Assembly: GCA_025408405.1 (NCBI GenBank) | Contig: JANYJE010000013.1 | Span: forward strand, 18,490 to 82,489 | Source of the DNA: Nitrosomonadales bacterium | Lineage (GTDB): Bacteria; Pseudomonadota; Gammaproteobacteria; Burkholderiales; Gallionellaceae | Length of the DNA stretch: 64,000 nucleotides | Direction: 5' to 3' | Made by a program: the position numbers and the translations under genes | Shown: in pieces, positions 8,447-20,114 of the stretch | How the letters are laid out: each line of letters opens with the position of its first letter | Position numbering within the stretch: position 1 is the first letter of the stretch | Notes under the pieces: model-generated | Database searches by the model: none | What the model saw: the letters and a program-made list of their open reading frames with translations, nothing else | Told to the model about the DNA's origin: nothing

Positions 8447-9303
8447 TTAAAAACAGCTCATGGTTCGACATGCTCACCATGAACGTGGTGGTAGTTGCCT
8501 TGGTGCTGGCAGCGCAAGGTGCGCTTGCCGCCGATGTGTTGCCGCGCCCCGATCACATCGTCGTCGTGATGGAAGAAAACCAGCCCTACAGCAAGATCAT
8601 CGGCAACCGCGACACGCCTTACATCAATGCACTGGCAAAGCGCGGCGTGCTATTTACTCATTCCTATGGCGTCACCCATCCCAGCCAGCCGAATTACCTG
8701 GCACTTTTCTCCGGCAGCACGCACGGCATCGGCAGCAATGCTTGTCCGCTGGAGTTGAAAGGCGAGAATCTTGCCAGCGCGTTGATCGCTCAGGGCCTGA
8801 GCTTCGCCAGTTACGCCGAATCCATGCCGGAAGCGGGCTTTGAGGGTTGCATCTATGGATCTTACATGCGCAAACACAATCCGGCGGCGAACTGGAAAGA
8901 GCTGGCTGCGTTCAACCGGCCGTTCCCTGCATTTCCGCAAGACTTCAACCAACTGCCGACCGTTGCACTGGTGATACCCGATCAGCGCCACGACATGCAC
9001 GATGGCAGCATCGCGCAAGGAGATGACTGGCTTGCGCAAAACATCGGGCAATACGCGCAATGGGCGATGAGTCACAACAGTCTGCTGATCGTCACCTGGG
9101 ATGAGGACGATGGCAGCGGAGACAATCAGGTCGCCACGATCTTTGCGGGTGCGATGATCAAACCCGGTCGCTCTGCACAGCGCGTCAACCACTACACGGT
9201 TCTGCGCACGATCTCCGCGATGTACGGCCTGCCCACTCTGGGCGAAAGCGCGCAGCAGCTTCCGATCAGCGGCGTCTGGCTTTCCTCGGGCAAAAAACAT
9301 TAG
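8443..9303 (+). CDS. Secreted phosphoesterase (acid phosphatase / phospholipase C-like family)
   Basis: 286-residue member of the alkaline-phosphatase-like phosphoesterase family (PF04185 type). An N-terminal signal (about residues 13-29, ending QGALA) predicts export to the periplasm. The catalytic metal region reads [35 protein letters not shown] carries the Ser/Thr nucleophile region, and [20 protein letters not shown] the second metal cluster. Two later in-frame Met codons (residues 10 and 13) could be the true start, but 8443 overlaps the yjdM stop as in a coupled pair. Substrate unknown: a phosphomonoester or phospholipid head group is possible. Confidence 0.85.
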   Translation: MIKNSSWFDMLTMNVVVVALVLAAQGALAADVLPRPDHIVVVMEENQPYSKIIGNRDTPYINALAKRGVLFTHSYGVTHPSQPNYLALFSGSTHGIGSNACPLELKGENLASALIAQGLSFASYAESMPEAGFEGCIYGSYMRKHNPAANWKELAAFNRPFPAFPQDFNQLPTVALVIPDQRHDMHDGSIAQGDDWLAQNIGQYAQWAMSHNSLLIVTWDEDDGSGDNQVATIFAGAMIKPGRSAQRVNHYTVLRTISAMYGLPTLGESAQQLPISGVWLSSGKKH

Positions 9304-9310
9304 CCACGAT

Positions 9311-9988
9311 TTGCAGCCCTTGCGTCCCGCTTTGAACATCGCCCTCTCTCCCTACTCTCCACCCACAGGCGTTTTGCAGCTGATCCATGCCGGTGAATCT
9401 CTATTGGTGGTGAACAAACCTGCCGGGCTGCTGGCGGTGCCGGGGCGCGGGGAAGACAAACAGGACTGTCTGGCATTGCGGGTGCAGCAGAAATTTGCCG
9501 ATGCCTTGGTGGTGCATCGCCTCGATATGTCGACCTCAGGCTTGATGCTGTTCGCGCGTGACAGCGAGATGCAGCGCACTTTATCCAGGCTGTTCCGCGA
9601 ACGCCTGGTGGAGAAGCGCTATGTGGCGGTGGTTGCGGGCAAGCTTGATGCTGGAGGCGAGATCAACCTGCCCGTCGCCGCCGACTGGCCGAACCGCCCG
9701 CTACGCAAGATCGATCACGCTACCGGCAAGCCAGCACTCACACGCTATCGCCTGGTTGCGTATGACCCCGCCGCCGACTGTAGCCGTGTGGAGCTGGAAC
9801 CGGTCACCGGGCGCACACATCAGTTGCGGCTACACATGGCGAGCATAGGCCACCCGATTCTGGGCGATGAACTGTACGGCAAGGCCGCTTGCCGTACAGC
9901 GCGCCTGTTGCTGCACGCGAGCCGGCTGGATTTTGCCCATCCCCATGGAGGTGCGCTATTGCAATTTGCCAGCACGCCCCCATTTTGA
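9311..9988 (+). CDS. rluA: RluA family RNA pseudouridine synthase
   Basis: Converts uridine to pseudouridine in RNA. E. coli RluA acts on 23S U746 and tRNA U32. About 225 residues, similar in size to E. coli RluA, with matching segments: VVNKPAGLLAVPGR, catalytic HRLDMSTSG (Asp), VEKRYVAVVAGKL, ADWPNRPLRKIDHATGKPA, VTGRTHQLRLHMASIGHPI. No N-terminal S4 domain is seen. No ATG precedes the conserved part; the track start is TTG 9311, and TTG at 9320 or 9332 are equally possible. No good ribosome binding site is visible, so the start is uncertain. It lies eight bases after the phosphoesterase stop. Confidence 0.9.
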   Translation: MQPLRPALNIALSPYSPPTGVLQLIHAGESLLVVNKPAGLLAVPGRGEDKQDCLALRVQQKFADALVVHRLDMSTSGLMLFARDSEMQRTLSRLFRERLVEKRYVAVVAGKLDAGGEINLPVAADWPNRPLRKIDHATGKPALTRYRLVAYDPAADCSRVELEPVTGRTHQLRLHMASIGHPILGDELYGKAACRTARLLLHASRLDFAHPHGGALLQFASTPPF

Positions 9989-10094
9989 TTTCCGCGCTGG
10001 TATGGCCTGGTCACGCATGCAATAGAATCCGCCGTAGCCCGTGTCTTTGCTATACTCACGCCCACTTTGTTTAACCCAAGATTATGAGGAATAC

Positions 10095-10937
10095 ATGAAA
10101 CGTTTTTTGTCGCTGTTAACCGTTACCCTTGCCAGCTTGACTCTCCTTGCCGCGAATGCTGAAGCCGCACGTTTTGGCGGTGGCAGCAGCATAGGCAAGC
10201 AGCGCAGCATGACCACGCAGCCAGCCCCGAAGGCTCCTGCTGCTGCTCCGGCACCTACAACCGCTCCTGCTGCTGCACCTGCGGCCGGCAATAAATGGCT
10301 GGGACCTCTGGCTGGCTTGGCTATTGGCGCCGGCCTGGGCGCCTTGTTTATGGGCGGCGGCATGGGTGGCATGGGTGGCGCCATGGGCAGTATTCTGATG
10401 ATGGTTGCGCTCGCCGCACTGGTGATGTTCGCCATCTCCATGTTCCGCAAGAAACAGCAGCCTGCGATGCAGTACGCCGGCCAGGGTGCGCCTTATGCGC
10501 AGCCTGAAGCACAGCAATACACCGGCTCTGCCTCTCCTGTCGCAGCCCCTGTTGCCAGCAATATTCCTGCGGACTTCCCCGTTGAAGCCTTTCTGCGTAG
10601 CGCCAAGATGTCTTTCATCCGCCTGCAGGCCGCCAATGACCGCAAGGATCTGAGCGATGTGCGCGAGTACACCACGCCGGAGATGTACGCCGAAGTTTCC
10701 ATGCAGTTCCAGGAACGCGGCAACATAGCGCAAACAACCGAGGTCGTGAGCATCAATACCGAATTGCTGGAAGTCGTTAATGAGAACGATCACGCTATCG
10801 CCAGTGTGCGCATGAGCGGCCAGTTGCGCGAGAACAACGGCGCGCCGGAAAACTTCGACGAAGTATGGCATGTGCAGAAGGATTTGAAAGACAGCAAGGC
10901 GGTTTGGCTGTTGTCCGGTATCCAGCAGATTTCCTGA
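10095..10937 (+). CDS. Tim44-like domain membrane protein
   Basis: 280-residue protein with an N-terminal signal (residues 1-24, AEA cleavage), an Ala/Pro low-complexity linker (about 42-65), a Gly-rich hydrophobic stretch (68-98) and a transmembrane helix ILMMVALAALVMFAISMF ending in RKK near 120. The C-terminal part (about 160-280) is a Tim44-like / MRPL45 fold. It typically sits beside ubiE/ubiJ/ubiB in betaproteobacteria, but its role is not established. ATG 10095 follows GAGG; the track start 10041 is upstream read-through. ubiJ begins two bases after its stop. Confidence 0.87.
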   Translation: MKRFLSLLTVTLASLTLLAANAEAARFGGGSSIGKQRSMTTQPAPKAPAAAPAPTTAPAAAPAAGNKWLGPLAGLAIGAGLGALFMGGGMGGMGGAMGSILMMVALAALVMFAISMFRKKQQPAMQYAGQGAPYAQPEAQQYTGSASPVAAPVASNIPADFPVEAFLRSAKMSFIRLQAANDRKDLSDVREYTTPEMYAEVSMQFQERGNIAQTTEVVSINTELLEVVNENDHAIASVRMSGQLRENNGAPENFDEVWHVQKDLKDSKAVWLLSGIQQIS

Positions 10938-10939
10938 GC

Positions 10940-11509
10940 ATGCTCCAGCTGCCAGCCTCCGCACTGAACCATCTGCTCAGCCAGAGCGGCTGGGCGTTGC
11001 AGCGGCTGGCTCGATTTGCAGGGAAAACGGCGCGGTTTAATATCGCGCCGTTTTCTTTTGGCTACACCATACAGGCCGACGGGACCGTGCTTAATGCCGC
11101 CAAGGATGCCAGTGCGGATGCCAGCTGCAATATTGCGCCCAGCTTGTTGCCGCGTCTGGCACTGCACGATGAAGCTGCGTTTGCGCAGATTCAAAGCACG
11201 GGGGATGCCGCCCTGCTCGCCGAAATTTTTTACCTGAGCAGGAATCTGCGCTGGGATGTGGCGGAGGATCTGAGTCGCATTACCGGTGATGTGGCGGCTG
11301 AACGCCTGGTGCAGCGTGCCCGTGCACAGCAGCAACAGCTGCGCGACAGCTCGTTGAATTTCACCCAGGCGCTGGCTGAATACTGGACAGAGGAACAGCC
11401 CTTGCTGGCGAAGCCCGCGCATATTGCCAGCTTTGTCAGCCAGGTCGACAAGCTGCGCGATGACGTGGCACGTCTGGAACTACGCCTTAACCGTTTATCC
11501 AAAAAGTGA
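10940..11509 (+). CDS. ubiJ: Ubiquinone biosynthesis accessory factor UbiJ (SCP2 domain)
   Basis: 189-residue SCP2-domain protein. UbiJ binds lipid and, with UbiK, scaffolds the soluble Ubi complex that carries hydrophobic ubiquinone intermediates. SCP2 signature segments are visible: [29 protein letters not shown] and [27 protein letters not shown] (in part). A C-terminal helix [18 protein letters not shown] would form the coiled coil. ATG 10940 lies two bases after the Tim44-like stop, and ubiB begins four bases after its stop, so the three are one transcription unit. Confidence 0.93.
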   Translation: MLQLPASALNHLLSQSGWALQRLARFAGKTARFNIAPFSFGYTIQADGTVLNAAKDASADASCNIAPSLLPRLALHDEAAFAQIQSTGDAALLAEIFYLSRNLRWDVAEDLSRITGDVAAERLVQRARAQQQQLRDSSLNFTQALAEYWTEEQPLLAKPAHIASFVSQVDKLRDDVARLELRLNRLSKK

Positions 11510-11513
11510 ATCC

Positions 11514-13058
11514 ATGCTGCGCCTGTTACGCCTGATTAAAATCATTTTCATCGTGCTGCGCTTCGGCCTGGACGAGTTTCTGCTGGCGCATGCGCGCACA
11601 CGCTGGCTGCTGCTGCCGCTTAGGATGGTGCTGTTTACCCGCGACACCTCTGCCCCGCGTGCCGTACGCCTGCGTCTGGCACTGGAAAGCTTGGGGCCGC
11701 TGTTCGTCAAATTCGGCCAGATGCTTTCAACCCGGCGCGATTTGATTCCTAGCGATATTGCCGATGAGCTGGCCAAATTGCAGGATCAGGTGCCGCCCTT
11801 CCCATCCGCGCAAGCGGTGGCATTGCTGGAAGCGGTTTATCAGAAGAAGCTCGATCAGGTCTTCAGCAGCTTCGATTCCATCCCTGTCGCCAGCGCTTCC
11901 GTGGCGCAGGTGCATTTCGCGGTGCTGCCTGACGGGCGCGAAGTCGCCGTGAAGATTTTGCGCCCGGGCATAGAGCACACCATCGCGCACGATATCGCCC
12001 TGCTCGATGTGGGTGCGTCGCTGCTCGAAAAATGGTGGGAAGATGGCAAGCGCCTGAAGCCGAAGCTGGTGGTCGCCGAGTTCAACAAGTACCTGCACGA
12101 CGAGCTCGATTTGATGCGCGAAGCCGCCAGCGCCAGCCAGCTGAAACGCAATTTTTCCACCTCACCCTTGCTGCTAGTGCCGGAAATGTATTGGGACTGG
12201 TGTTCCAGCACGGTGATGGTGATGGAACGCATGAGCGGCATCCCGATCAGCCAGATCGATGCACTGCGCGCTGCAAACATCGATCTTTCGCGGCTGGCCT
12301 CGAATGGCGTGGAAATTTTCTACACCCAGGTATTCCGCGACGGTTTTTTCCATGCCGACATGCACCCGGGAAACATCATGGTGGCGGCTGACGGCCGCTA
12401 TGTTGCACTGGATTTCGGCATCATGGGCACGCTCACCGATAGCGACAAACATTACCTCGCGCAAAACTTTATTGCCTTTTTCCAGCGCGACTATAAGCGT
12501 GTGGCTGAAGTGCATATCGAGTCCGGCTGGGCGCCTGCGGATACCCGTGTAGATGAGCTGGAAGCCGCCATCCGCTCGGTGTGCGAGCCGATTTTCGACA
12601 AGCCATTGCGCGAGGTCTCCTTCGGCCGCGTACTGTTGCGTCTGTTCCAGACCTCGCGCCGCTTCGGCATCGAGATCCAGCCGCAGCTGGTGCTGCTGCA
12701 GAAAACCTTGCTCAATATCGAGGGACTGGGGCTGCAACTCGACCCTGAGCTGGATTTGTGGAAAACCGCCAAACCCTGGCTGGAGCGCTGGATGAGCGAA
12801 CAAATAGGCTGGCGCGGCTTCCTCAAGGCGCTCAAAGCTGAGGCACCCAACTACGCCACCTGGTTGCCCCAGTTGCCGCGCCTGATTCACCAGCAGCTAA
12901 GCCGCCAATCCGGTGCACAGATAGAGATCGTGCTGCAGGAATTGCTTGCCCAGCAAAAGCGCAGGAATCAGATATTGCTGTTGGGTGTTGGGCTGATGCT
13001 GATTGTTGCGGCTAGTGCCGCTTTGCTCGCCGCAAGGTTCCTGTTCCAGGCCGCTTAG
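11514..13058 (+). CDS. ubiB: Ubiquinone biosynthesis kinase-like ATPase UbiB
   Basis: 514-residue membrane-anchored atypical kinase (ABC1/ADCK/UbiB family). ATP hydrolysis by UbiB helps move ubiquinone precursors from the membrane to the Ubi complex. The KxGQ motif is [16 protein letters not shown] near residue 63. The Ala-rich loop [13 protein letters not shown], the lysine of [20 protein letters not shown] and the DFG of VALDFGIMG follow. Two C-terminal hydrophobic helices (about 484-510) anchor it. ATG 11514 was chosen over track start 11424, which lies inside ubiJ. It converges on the orphan ParA gene with only nine bases between the stops. Confidence 0.96.
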   Translation: MLRLLRLIKIIFIVLRFGLDEFLLAHARTRWLLLPLRMVLFTRDTSAPRAVRLRLALESLGPLFVKFGQMLSTRRDLIPSDIADELAKLQDQVPPFPSAQAVALLEAVYQKKLDQVFSSFDSIPVASASVAQVHFAVLPDGREVAVKILRPGIEHTIAHDIALLDVGASLLEKWWEDGKRLKPKLVVAEFNKYLHDELDLMREAASASQLKRNFSTSPLLLVPEMYWDWCSSTVMVMERMSGIPISQIDALRAANIDLSRLASNGVEIFYTQVFRDGFFHADMHPGNIMVAADGRYVALDFGIMGTLTDSDKHYLAQNFIAFFQRDYKRVAEVHIESGWAPADTRVDELEAAIRSVCEPIFDKPLREVSFGRVLLRLFQTSRRFGIEIQPQLVLLQKTLLNIEGLGLQLDPELDLWKTAKPWLERWMSEQIGWRGFLKALKAEAPNYATWLPQLPRLIHQQLSRQSGAQIEIVLQELLAQQKRRNQILLLGVGLMLIVAASAALLAARFLFQAA

Positions 13059-13067
13059 CCAGCAGGC

Positions 13068-13850
13068 TTACGTTTCTTTGCGTTCGTCAAAGAAGCCGCT
13101 TTTGACCAACTCTATCGTCAGCGCCATGTAGTCCGCCGCACCGGGGCTATGAGGCGCAAAGGCAAACACGTCAAGCCCGTGCATCGGGCTGGTGGCAAGC
13201 GCCACATTTTCCCCGATGCGGGTGTTGCATACCAGGCTGCCGTACCTATCCCTGAGTTTGTCGTAGATGTCATAGGCCAGTTTGCGCCTGGAATCAAAAC
13301 GGGTGACAACAATGCGGCGCTCGAACTTTCTGTTCATCCTTTTTTCCAGTACATTGAGCGCGGAATCGAGGCGGTGCACGCCTTGCAGCGAGAGATAATC
13401 GGCAGATACGGGAATCAGCACACGGTCGGCAGCAATCAGCGCATTCAGCGTCAGCACGCTGAGCATGGGACAGCAATCAATCAGAATGGGTGCACCAGTG
13501 AGCGCCAGCTCTTCTTTCAGGCCCTGTTTCAACAGGTTTGCAACATTCGGGTCGCCGCCGTACAGGGCGTCAATCTTGGACAGCGCCAGTGAAGACGCAA
13601 CGATCTGCCAGCCTGCCGGGGTGTCGCGCAACAATTTGGCGAGCGGCGTTTTGTGCTCGAAGAATTCCGCCATATTAAGATTGGCGGAATCATCTCTTTT
13701 CAGCCCGCAAGCAAGAGTGAGGTGACCTTGCGGATCCATATCCAGGGCAATAGGGTGACGCTTTGCTTTGGCCAGTGCGGCTGCAACATTGAGACAGGTA
13801 GTGGTTTTGCCCACTCCCCCTTTTTGATTGAATACGGCGATAGTCGCCAT
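13068..13850 (-). CDS. Orphan ParA-family ATPase
   Basis: 260-residue Walker ATPase with deviant P-loop [11 protein letters not shown] at residues 8-18, LDMDPQGHLTLACG, and ILIDCCPMLSVLTLNALIAADRVLIPV. It is clearly different from the chromosomal ParA at 25.2 kb: an FFEHKTPLAKLLRDTPAGW insert region and a distinct C-terminal half. No ParB-like gene is adjacent; neighbours are ubiB (convergent) and glmS. It may position a protein cargo or polar complex rather than DNA. Family assignment is firm, function unknown. Confidence 0.9.
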   Translation of the reverse strand: MATIAVFNQKGGVGKTTTCLNVAAALAKAKRHPIALDMDPQGHLTLACGLKRDDSANLNMAEFFEHKTPLAKLLRDTPAGWQIVASSLALSKIDALYGGDPNVANLLKQGLKEELALTGAPILIDCCPMLSVLTLNALIAADRVLIPVSADYLSLQGVHRLDSALNVLEKRMNRKFERRIVVTRFDSRRKLAYDIYDKLRDRYGSLVCNTRIGENVALATSPMHGLDVFAFAPHSPGAADYMALTIELVKSGFFDERKET

Positions 13851-13988
13851 CTAGTTTGCCCTCGAGTGTCGGGCTGATGCAAGCAAATACAGCATGCACC
13901 GGTGTTCGACCGGAAGCCATGCCGCTGTGCAATTGCTAGTGATTAGCACGGAGCCTTCGCACACACTCCTGATTCCAGCCCTTTGAGA

Positions 13989-15815
13989 TTACTCAACGGT
14001 GACAGATTTGGCCAGATTCCGGGGTTTATCTACATCAGTTCCCTTTTGCAATGCCACGTAATATGCCAGCAGCTGCAAAGGGATGGTGTGCAGAATAGGG
14101 CTTAGAAAGCCCGCGTGTTCCGGCATTTGCATGACATGCACGCCTTCGCTGGACTGGAAGCGCGTGTTGGCATCGGCAAACACGTATAGCTCGCCGCCGC
14201 GCGCGCGCACTTCCTGCAAGTTGGATTTGAGTTTCTCCAGCAATACGTCGTTGGGTGCCACGGCAACGACCGGCATATCCTTGTCTACCAGTGCCAGCGG
14301 GCCATGCTTCAGCTCTCCTGCTGGATAGGCTTCGGCGTGTATATAGGATATTTCCTTGAGCTTTAGCGCGCCTTCCAGGGCGATCGGATAGTGCAGCCCG
14401 CGTCCCAAGAATAGTGCGTTGTGTTTGTTCGCGAAGTTTTCTGCGAGCTTGGCAATGGCCGGTTCCAGTTTCAAAACGGCTTGCACCGCGCTGGGAAGAT
14501 GGCGCAAATCGTGCAGATGCTTTTGCTCTTGTTCCGCGTTCAGCTTGCCGCGCTGTTTGGCCAGCACCAGAGTGAGCAGGAAGAGTCCCGCCAATTGGGT
14601 GGTGAAAGCCTTGGTCGAGGCTACACCGATCTCCGGGCCTGCGCGGGTGAGCAGGCGCAATTTGGACTGGCGGATAATCGCGCTTTCCGGAACGTTGCAG
14701 ATAGCCAGGGTATACAGGTGGCCCGTGGCTTTGGCGTGATTAAGCGCAGCCAGTGTGTCGGCTGTTTCGCCCGACTGTGAAATGGTTACCACCAGAGTCT
14801 TGGGGTTCGCCACACTGGTGCGGTAACGGTATTCGCTGGCGATTTCCACGGTGCAGGGTATACCGGCAATTTCTTCCAGCCAGTAGCGCGCCACCATGCC
14901 GGCGTGGTGGCTGGTTCCGCAAGCCAGAATCAGTATGCTGTCTATCTGGGTAAATGCTGCCGCCGCTTCTGCGCCGAAGATGCCTGGAATCAACGACTGG
15001 CTGTTGCACACCGCTTCCAGTGTGTTTGCGAGCGCTTGTGGCTGTTCGTGAATTTCTTTCTGCATGTAGTGCTGATACTCGCCCAGCTCTACACTTTCAT
15101 TATTGAGCTCGCTGGTGTGGACGGTGCGCTGTACAGATTTACCATGCGCATCAAATACGCGGTAACCACTCAGGCTGATTTCGGCTACATCGCCCTCTTC
15201 CAGATACACCATTCTTTTGGTGACAGCAAGCAATGCCGACATATCGGAGGCAATGAAGTATTCCCCATCACCCACGCCCAGCAACAAGGGACTGCCCTTG
15301 CGTGCACATATCAGCTGCCCCGGATTATCCGCTGCCAGCACGCCGATGGCGTAAGCACCCACCAGCTCGGCCAAGGTGGCTTGGGTTGCTGCCAGCAAAG
15401 TGCTCCCCTTGGTATAGTGGCTGTGTATCAGGTGTGCGATAACCTCTGTGTCCGTATCAGAAGTGAAGCTGTAGCCCTGCGCCGTCAGCCTTGTGCGCAG
15501 CTCTTCATAATTTTCGATAATGCCATTGTGCACAACGGCAATCAGGTCGCCGCTTAGATGCGGGTGAGCGTTGCGCTCACTGGGTACGCCATGGGTGGCC
15601 CAGCGTGTATGCGCTATGCCCAGATGGCCGCTGGTATTTGCGCTTCTCTGGCTGAGTTCGGCAACGCGGCCTGTGCTGCGTACGCGCTGCAATTTCTTCT
15701 GGTCAACCACGACCAGCCCGGCTGAATCGTAGCCGCGATACTCAAGCCTCTGCAAACCCTGCAACAGGATGGGCACTACATTTCGCTGCGCAACCGCGCC
15801 AACAATACCGCACAT
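13989..15815 (-). CDS. glmS: Glutamine-fructose-6-phosphate aminotransferase GlmS
   Basis: Makes glucosamine 6-phosphate from fructose 6-phosphate and glutamine, the first step towards UDP-GlcNAc, peptidoglycan and LPS. 608 residues, as usual. It starts [14 protein letters not shown], with Cys2 the N-terminal glutaminase nucleophile after Met removal; the upstream in-frame extension in the track is therefore rejected. [17 protein letters not shown], then two SIS domains with CGTSHHAG and [34 protein letters not shown] and the C-terminal [11 protein letters not shown]. It follows glmU on the same strand after 66 bases, so both probably form one unit downstream of the atp operon. Confidence 0.97.
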   Translation of the reverse strand: MCGIVGAVAQRNVVPILLQGLQRLEYRGYDSAGLVVVDQKKLQRVRSTGRVAELSQRSANTSGHLGIAHTRWATHGVPSERNAHPHLSGDLIAVVHNGIIENYEELRTRLTAQGYSFTSDTDTEVIAHLIHSHYTKGSTLLAATQATLAELVGAYAIGVLAADNPGQLICARKGSPLLLGVGDGEYFIASDMSALLAVTKRMVYLEEGDVAEISLSGYRVFDAHGKSVQRTVHTSELNNESVELGEYQHYMQKEIHEQPQALANTLEAVCNSQSLIPGIFGAEAAAAFTQIDSILILACGTSHHAGMVARYWLEEIAGIPCTVEIASEYRYRTSVANPKTLVVTISQSGETADTLAALNHAKATGHLYTLAICNVPESAIIRQSKLRLLTRAGPEIGVASTKAFTTQLAGLFLLTLVLAKQRGKLNAEQEQKHLHDLRHLPSAVQAVLKLEPAIAKLAENFANKHNALFLGRGLHYPIALEGALKLKEISYIHAEAYPAGELKHGPLALVDKDMPVVAVAPNDVLLEKLKSNLQEVRARGGELYVFADANTRFQSSEGVHVMQMPEHAGFLSPILHTIPLQLLAYYVALQKGTDVDKPRNLAKSVTVE

Positions 15816-15881
15816 GGTTAATTCCGTGAGTCGATGGGAGGTGCGAATTGTACCAAGATCATGCTGCACATCCCAAACTGA

Positions 15882-17243
15882 TTACTTCTTTTTTAGCGGT
15901 CGCTGCCACCCAGCCACGGTCAATTGTTTTGCGCGTGACAGCGTCAGAGTATCTTCTGGCGCATTCTTCGTAATGGTAGATCCTGCCCCTATCGTTGCCC
16001 CGCGGCTGATAGTGACCGGTGCAACCAATTGCGTATCTGAACCGATGAAAACATCGTCCTCGATGATGGTTCGATGCTTGTTCACGCCATCGTAATTGCA
16101 GGTGATCGTGCCTGCTCCTATGTTCACACGGCTCCCAACACTGCTGTCGCCGATGTAGCTGAGGTGATTGGCCTTGCTGTGATCGGCAATTTCGCTGTTC
16201 TTGATCTCGACAAAATTACCTATGTGCACGTCTGTGTGCAGTTTGCTGCCAGGGCGCAAACGCGCATAGGGCCCGATGCGGCAGTTAACACCAATTTCGG
16301 ATTGTTCAATATGGCTGTAAGGCGCGATCTGGGTTGAGGCTGCCACACTGCTGTTGCGAATAATGCTGTAAGCACCTATTCTGACGTTGTTGCCCAGATG
16401 TACCTCGCCCTCGAATATGCAACCGACATCAATTTCTACATCGCGCCCGCACACCAGCTTGCCGCGCACATCAATACGCGCAGGATCGGCCAGCGTGACG
16501 CCCTGCAATAGCAGATGCCTGGCTTGTTCCTGTTGCCACATTCGCTCCAGCTCAGCCAGTTGCAGCTTGCTGTTGATTCCAAATACCTCCCAGTCATGCG
16601 CGGGTTGTGCCGTATTCACGTCTACGCCTTGCGCAACTGCCATGGCTACGATGTCGGTCAGGTAATACTCGCGCTGCTTGTTATCGTTGCGCAGTTGGCT
16701 CAGCCACTGGCGTAACAATTGCGTGGGTGCCGCCAGAATGCCGGTGTTTACTTCCTTGATGTCGCGTTGCGCTGCTGTGGCATCTTTTTCTTCTACAATG
16801 CTGATGACCTTGCCGGCTTTATCCCGCTCGATGCGACCATAGCCCGTGGGGTGTTCCAGGCGCTGGGTAAGCAAGGTGAGAGCGTCGGGGGTTTGCAGCA
16901 ACTGCTTGAGCGTGGCGTGTTGTATCAGTGGCACATCGCCGTACAGCACCAGTGTGACGCTGTCGTCTGCCAATAGCGGCAATGCCTGCTGTACAGCGTG
17001 CCCCGTCCCCAGTTGGGGTTCCTGCAGCACAAAGCTGCTATTGTAATTCGCCATCGCAGCCGGAACTGCATCACCACCATGCCCATATACCACGCAGATC
17101 TGCACAGGCGCCAGGACTGCCGCGGTTTCCAGCACATGCTGTAGCAGTGGTTGGCCGGCAAGTGCGTGCAGCACTTTGGGCTTGTCGGAATGCATGCGCG
17201 TGCCCTTGCCCGCTGCGAGAATAACAATATTTAACCTGATCAT
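15882..17243 (-). CDS. glmU: Bifunctional GlmU (GlcN-1-P acetyltransferase / GlcNAc-1-P uridyltransferase)
   Basis: 453-residue enzyme that acetylates glucosamine 1-phosphate and then forms UDP-GlcNAc. The N-terminal Rossmann-like uridyltransferase has [18 protein letters not shown] and [10 protein letters not shown]. The C-terminal left-handed beta-helix shows hexapeptide repeats ([49 protein letters not shown]). It acts after GlmS (with GlmM elsewhere). ATG 17243 lies downstream of a terminator-like hairpin that ends the atp operon. Confidence 0.97.
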   Translation of the reverse strand: MIRLNIVILAAGKGTRMHSDKPKVLHALAGQPLLQHVLETAAVLAPVQICVVYGHGGDAVPAAMANYNSSFVLQEPQLGTGHAVQQALPLLADDSVTLVLYGDVPLIQHATLKQLLQTPDALTLLTQRLEHPTGYGRIERDKAGKVISIVEEKDATAAQRDIKEVNTGILAAPTQLLRQWLSQLRNDNKQREYYLTDIVAMAVAQGVDVNTAQPAHDWEVFGINSKLQLAELERMWQQEQARHLLLQGVTLADPARIDVRGKLVCGRDVEIDVGCIFEGEVHLGNNVRIGAYSIIRNSSVAASTQIAPYSHIEQSEIGVNCRIGPYARLRPGSKLHTDVHIGNFVEIKNSEIADHSKANHLSYIGDSSVGSRVNIGAGTITCNYDGVNKHRTIIEDDVFIGSDTQLVAPVTISRGATIGAGSTITKNAPEDTLTLSRAKQLTVAGWQRPLKKK

Positions 17244-17270
17244 GGCGTCTGCTTGTTACGAGATGGTAGA

Positions 17271-17304
17271 TTATAAACAAAGAAAGCGGCCTAAGCCGCT
17301 TTCT
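17271..17304 (-). terminator. Terminator-like hairpin after atpC
   Basis: Perfect 10-bp stem AGAAAGCGGC / GCCGCTTTCT with a four-base loop at 17281-17304. Read on the minus strand it is followed by TTTGTTTATAA. It lies between atpC (stop 17331) and glmU (start 17243), so it would end or attenuate the ATP synthase transcript before glmU-glmS. Confidence 0.75.
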
Positions 17305-17330
17305 CTGATCTGCCCAGTACTACCTTTAGC

Positions 17331-17756
17331 TTAGTGCGGATGAGACTTGCGTAGCTTGGAAATTGCCTGCAATTGCGCAATTGCTTCAGCCAGTTCTGCC
17401 TGAGCCGCTGCATAATCAATGTCGGCAGTGCGATTTTTCATTGCTTCTTCAGCAGCGCGCTTGGCTTCAATGGCACGAGCTTCGTCCAGATCAGCACCAC
17501 GAATTGCAGTGTCTGCGAGTATGGTCACTACGTGTGGTTGCACTTCCAGCATGCCACCAGAAACGTAGATCAGCTCCTCACTCTGATCCGGCAATTTGAT
17601 GCGCACTGATCCGGGCTTGATGCGAGTGAGCAACGGAGCATGGCGAGGATAAATCCCCAGCTCGCCCATCTCACCCGGAACGACCACAACTTCGGCCATT
17701 CCCGAGAACATGGATTGCTCTGCACTCACTACGTCTACTTGTACGGTCATTGCCAT
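17331..17756 (-). CDS. atpC: F1Fo ATP synthase epsilon subunit
   Basis: 141-residue epsilon subunit of the F1 sector, linking the rotor to the catalytic head and inhibiting ATP hydrolysis. The N-terminal beta sandwich ([31 protein letters not shown] in part, [18 protein letters not shown]) is followed by a two-helix C terminus ([17 protein letters not shown] onward). ATG 17756 is preceded by AGGG at about seven bases; a second ATG at 17750 is possible. Last gene of the operon. Confidence 0.97.
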   Translation of the reverse strand: MAMTVQVDVVSAEQSMFSGMAEVVVVPGEMGELGIYPRHAPLLTRIKPGSVRIKLPDQSEELIYVSGGMLEVQPHVVTILADTAIRGADLDEARAIEAKRAAEEAMKNRTADIDYAAAQAELAEAIAQLQAISKLRKSHPH

Positions 17757-17769
17757 ATCAATACCCTAA

Positions 17770-19218
<1,449 letters not shown>

Positions 19219-19230
19219 TTATCGTGTGCC

Positions 19231-20100
19231 TTAGTTAACTGCTGCTGCACCACCGACAATTTCGGAAATTTCTTTAGTAATCGCTGCCTGACGTGCTTTG
19301 TTGTAAACCAGCTTGAGTTCGCCAATAACCGTTTTAGCGTTATCGGAGGCGGCCTTCATCGCTACCATGCGTGAGCTTTGCTCTGAAGCCTGATTCTCAG
19401 TTACTGCGGAATATACCAGCGACTCGATATAGCGCATTAGCAGCTGATCCACCACAACCTTCGCATCGGGCTCGTAAATATAATCCCACGAAGCTTCTCT
19501 CTTTTCAGCCATTGCCTCACCCGAGAGCGGCAGCAATTGCTCAAACACCGGCTCCTGCTTCATGGTGTTTACGAAGTGGTTATAACTCAGGTAAATTGCA
19601 TCTACCTCGCCGACCACATAGGCATCCAGCATGACTTTCACCGCACCAATCAAATTTTCAATGTGCGGCGTATCACCCAGTCCGGTTAAGTGTGACTGTA
19701 TGCGCGCACCGACTCGGGTCATGAAGCTGAAACCCTTATTGCCAATCGGGCTAACCCGGATACCTGCACCCGAACCTTCAAATTCCTTCATGCGATTTAC
19801 CACCAGTCGCAAGACGTTGGTGTTCAAGCCACCGCACAATCCTTTATCCGAGGTAATCAGAATCACTCCAACATTCTTAACGCTTTCGCGTTTAACCAGG
19901 AATGGATGCTTGTACTCCGGGTTAGCGTGTGCCAAGTGTGCTGCTACCTGACGGATTCTCTCTGCATAGGGACGGGCTGCACGCATACGTTCCTGCGCTT
20001 TGCGCATTTTTGCTGCCGCAACCATTTCCATGGCGCGCGTAATCTTGCGCGTATTTTCAACGCTCTTGATTTTCGTGCGTATCTCTTTGCTGCCAGCCAT
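19231..20100 (-). CDS. atpG: F1Fo ATP synthase gamma subunit
   Basis: 289-residue central stalk subunit that rotates within the alpha3beta3 head. The N-terminal helix [25 protein letters not shown] (in part) and the C-terminal helix [22 protein letters not shown] are the conserved coiled coil. [17 protein letters not shown] is the gamma signature in the middle. Standard position between atpA and atpD, 14 bases after the atpA stop. Confidence 0.97.
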   Translation of the reverse strand: MAGSKEIRTKIKSVENTRKITRAMEMVAAAKMRKAQERMRAARPYAERIRQVAAHLAHANPEYKHPFLVKRESVKNVGVILITSDKGLCGGLNTNVLRLVVNRMKEFEGSGAGIRVSPIGNKGFSFMTRVGARIQSHLTGLGDTPHIENLIGAVKVMLDAYVVGEVDAIYLSYNHFVNTMKQEPVFEQLLPLSGEAMAEKREASWDYIYEPDAKVVVDQLLMRYIESLVYSAVTENQASEQSSRMVAMKAASDNAKTVIGELKLVYNKARQAAITKEISEIVGGAAAVN

Positions 20101-20114
20101 GATTAAACTCCCGC

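Noticed and set aside
10116-10964. 282-residue minus-strand frame
   Set aside because: Antisense to the Tim44-like gene; low-complexity, Arg/His-rich product with no motif.
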